From NCBI GenBank assembly GCA_945871415.1, contig CAMBWG010000155.1, forward strand, positions 1 through 5,878: a DNA stretch of 5,878 bases, read 5' to 3'. This document shows, one piece after another, positions 5,750 through 5,878 of the stretch. This DNA comes from an uncultured Desulfovibrio sp. (GTDB lineage Bacteria > Desulfobacterota > Desulfovibrionia > Desulfovibrionales > Desulfovibrionaceae). Position 1 is the first letter of the stretch. The number at the start of each line of letters is the position of its first letter. The notes beneath the pieces were generated by a model, which saw only the letters and a list, made by a program, of their open reading frames with translations, ran no database searches and had not been told where the DNA came from. Both the position numbers and the translations under genes were made by a program.

Positions 5750-5767
5750 ATGTTGCCCTTGCAACAT
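5750..5767. promoter_or_regulatory. 18-bp operator-like palindrome
   Basis: ATGTTGC at 5750-5756 and GCAACAT at 5761-5767 form a perfect inverted repeat with a 4-bp centre. It lies about 170-190 bp upstream of the permease start and between the GTGAAAGG-type repeats. Its size and symmetry suit a dimeric regulator. A short transcript hairpin is the alternative explanation. Confidence 0.4.
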
Positions 5768-5823
5768 CCTTCACAAAAAAAGTACTTTTGCCCCAATTTT
5801 CTCAATATCCCGCGCAGCCCCAT

Positions 5824-5878
5824 GAGAATTTTCAGTTTGAAACGCTGTGCGTTTCAAACCATACGGCCTGTCGTTTCG
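5824..5878 (+). repeat. Interspersed structured element, copy D (cut by window end)
   Basis: This is the left part of an element in the same orientation as the copies at 2681 and 3882. It begins with GAGAATTTTCAG (one change from GAGCATTTTCAG), followed by a perfect 10-bp hairpin (5836-5845 with 5849-5858) and the invariant 22-bp block at 5855-5876. Its hairpin uses ACGC...GCGT where copies A and B have ATGC...GCAT, a change on both arms that keeps pairing. The element continues beyond the window. It marks the upstream boundary of the permease control region. Confidence 0.85.

Noticed and set aside
5645..5830. A standard sigma-70 promoter for the permease.
   Set aside because: Several partial hexamers exist (TGATAAAG, TATTGT, TTGAGA), but no pair with good matches and 16-18 bp spacing was found, so none is called.

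Overview
This window looks like part of the chromosome of an anaerobic, moderately GC-rich bacterium, most plausibly a gut-type sulfur reducer of the Desulfovibrionaceae (Desulfovibrio, Bilophila or Mailhella-like). That placement is an inference from the gene mix, the unusual thioredoxin system and the intergenic repeats, not a database match.

All four convincing genes lie on the minus strand, so they read right to left. In transcription order they are: a polytopic permease of the SLC13/ion-transporter type (4023-5579); a thioredoxin reductase whose NADPH-phosphate-binding motif is not recognisable (2833-3759); a small thioredoxin with a TCGPC active site (2358-2669); and a PAPS-independent aryl-sulfate sulfotransferase, AssT, with no signal peptide (421-2310). 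A strong intrinsic terminator (331-368) follows assT. The thioredoxin-assT gap is only 47 nt, so those two are probably co-transcribed. The permease-trxB and trxB-thioredoxin gaps are occupied by repeat copies, so a single four-gene transcript is likely but unproven.

The second theme is an interspersed, highly structured element of about 145-149 bp. Complete copies lie at 2681-2829 and about 3882-4026, and copies cut by the window edges lie at 1-55 (inverted) and about 5824-5878. A lone terminal hairpin of the same family is at 276-314. The element has ends of the form TTAGAGC...GCTCTAA, a 22-bp block identical in all four copies, and up to four hairpins whose stems differ between copies yet stay paired. 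Its ends touch the genes: one supplies the permease stop codon and another forms the start of the thioredoxin Shine-Dalgarno sequence.

Taken together, the genes suggest a module in which a permease may import an organic anion, a cytoplasmic AssT moves sulfate groups between phenolic compounds, and a dedicated, possibly NADH-linked, thioredoxin pair keeps a cysteine-rich enzyme or the wider cytosol reduced. This is a loose reverse of the enterobacterial assT-dsbL-dsbI locus, where a periplasmic AssT is paired with an oxidising thiol system. The functional link is a hypothesis. Positions 1-420 and 5580-5878 hold no credible gene, only repeats, hairpins, the terminator and possible regulatory sites.
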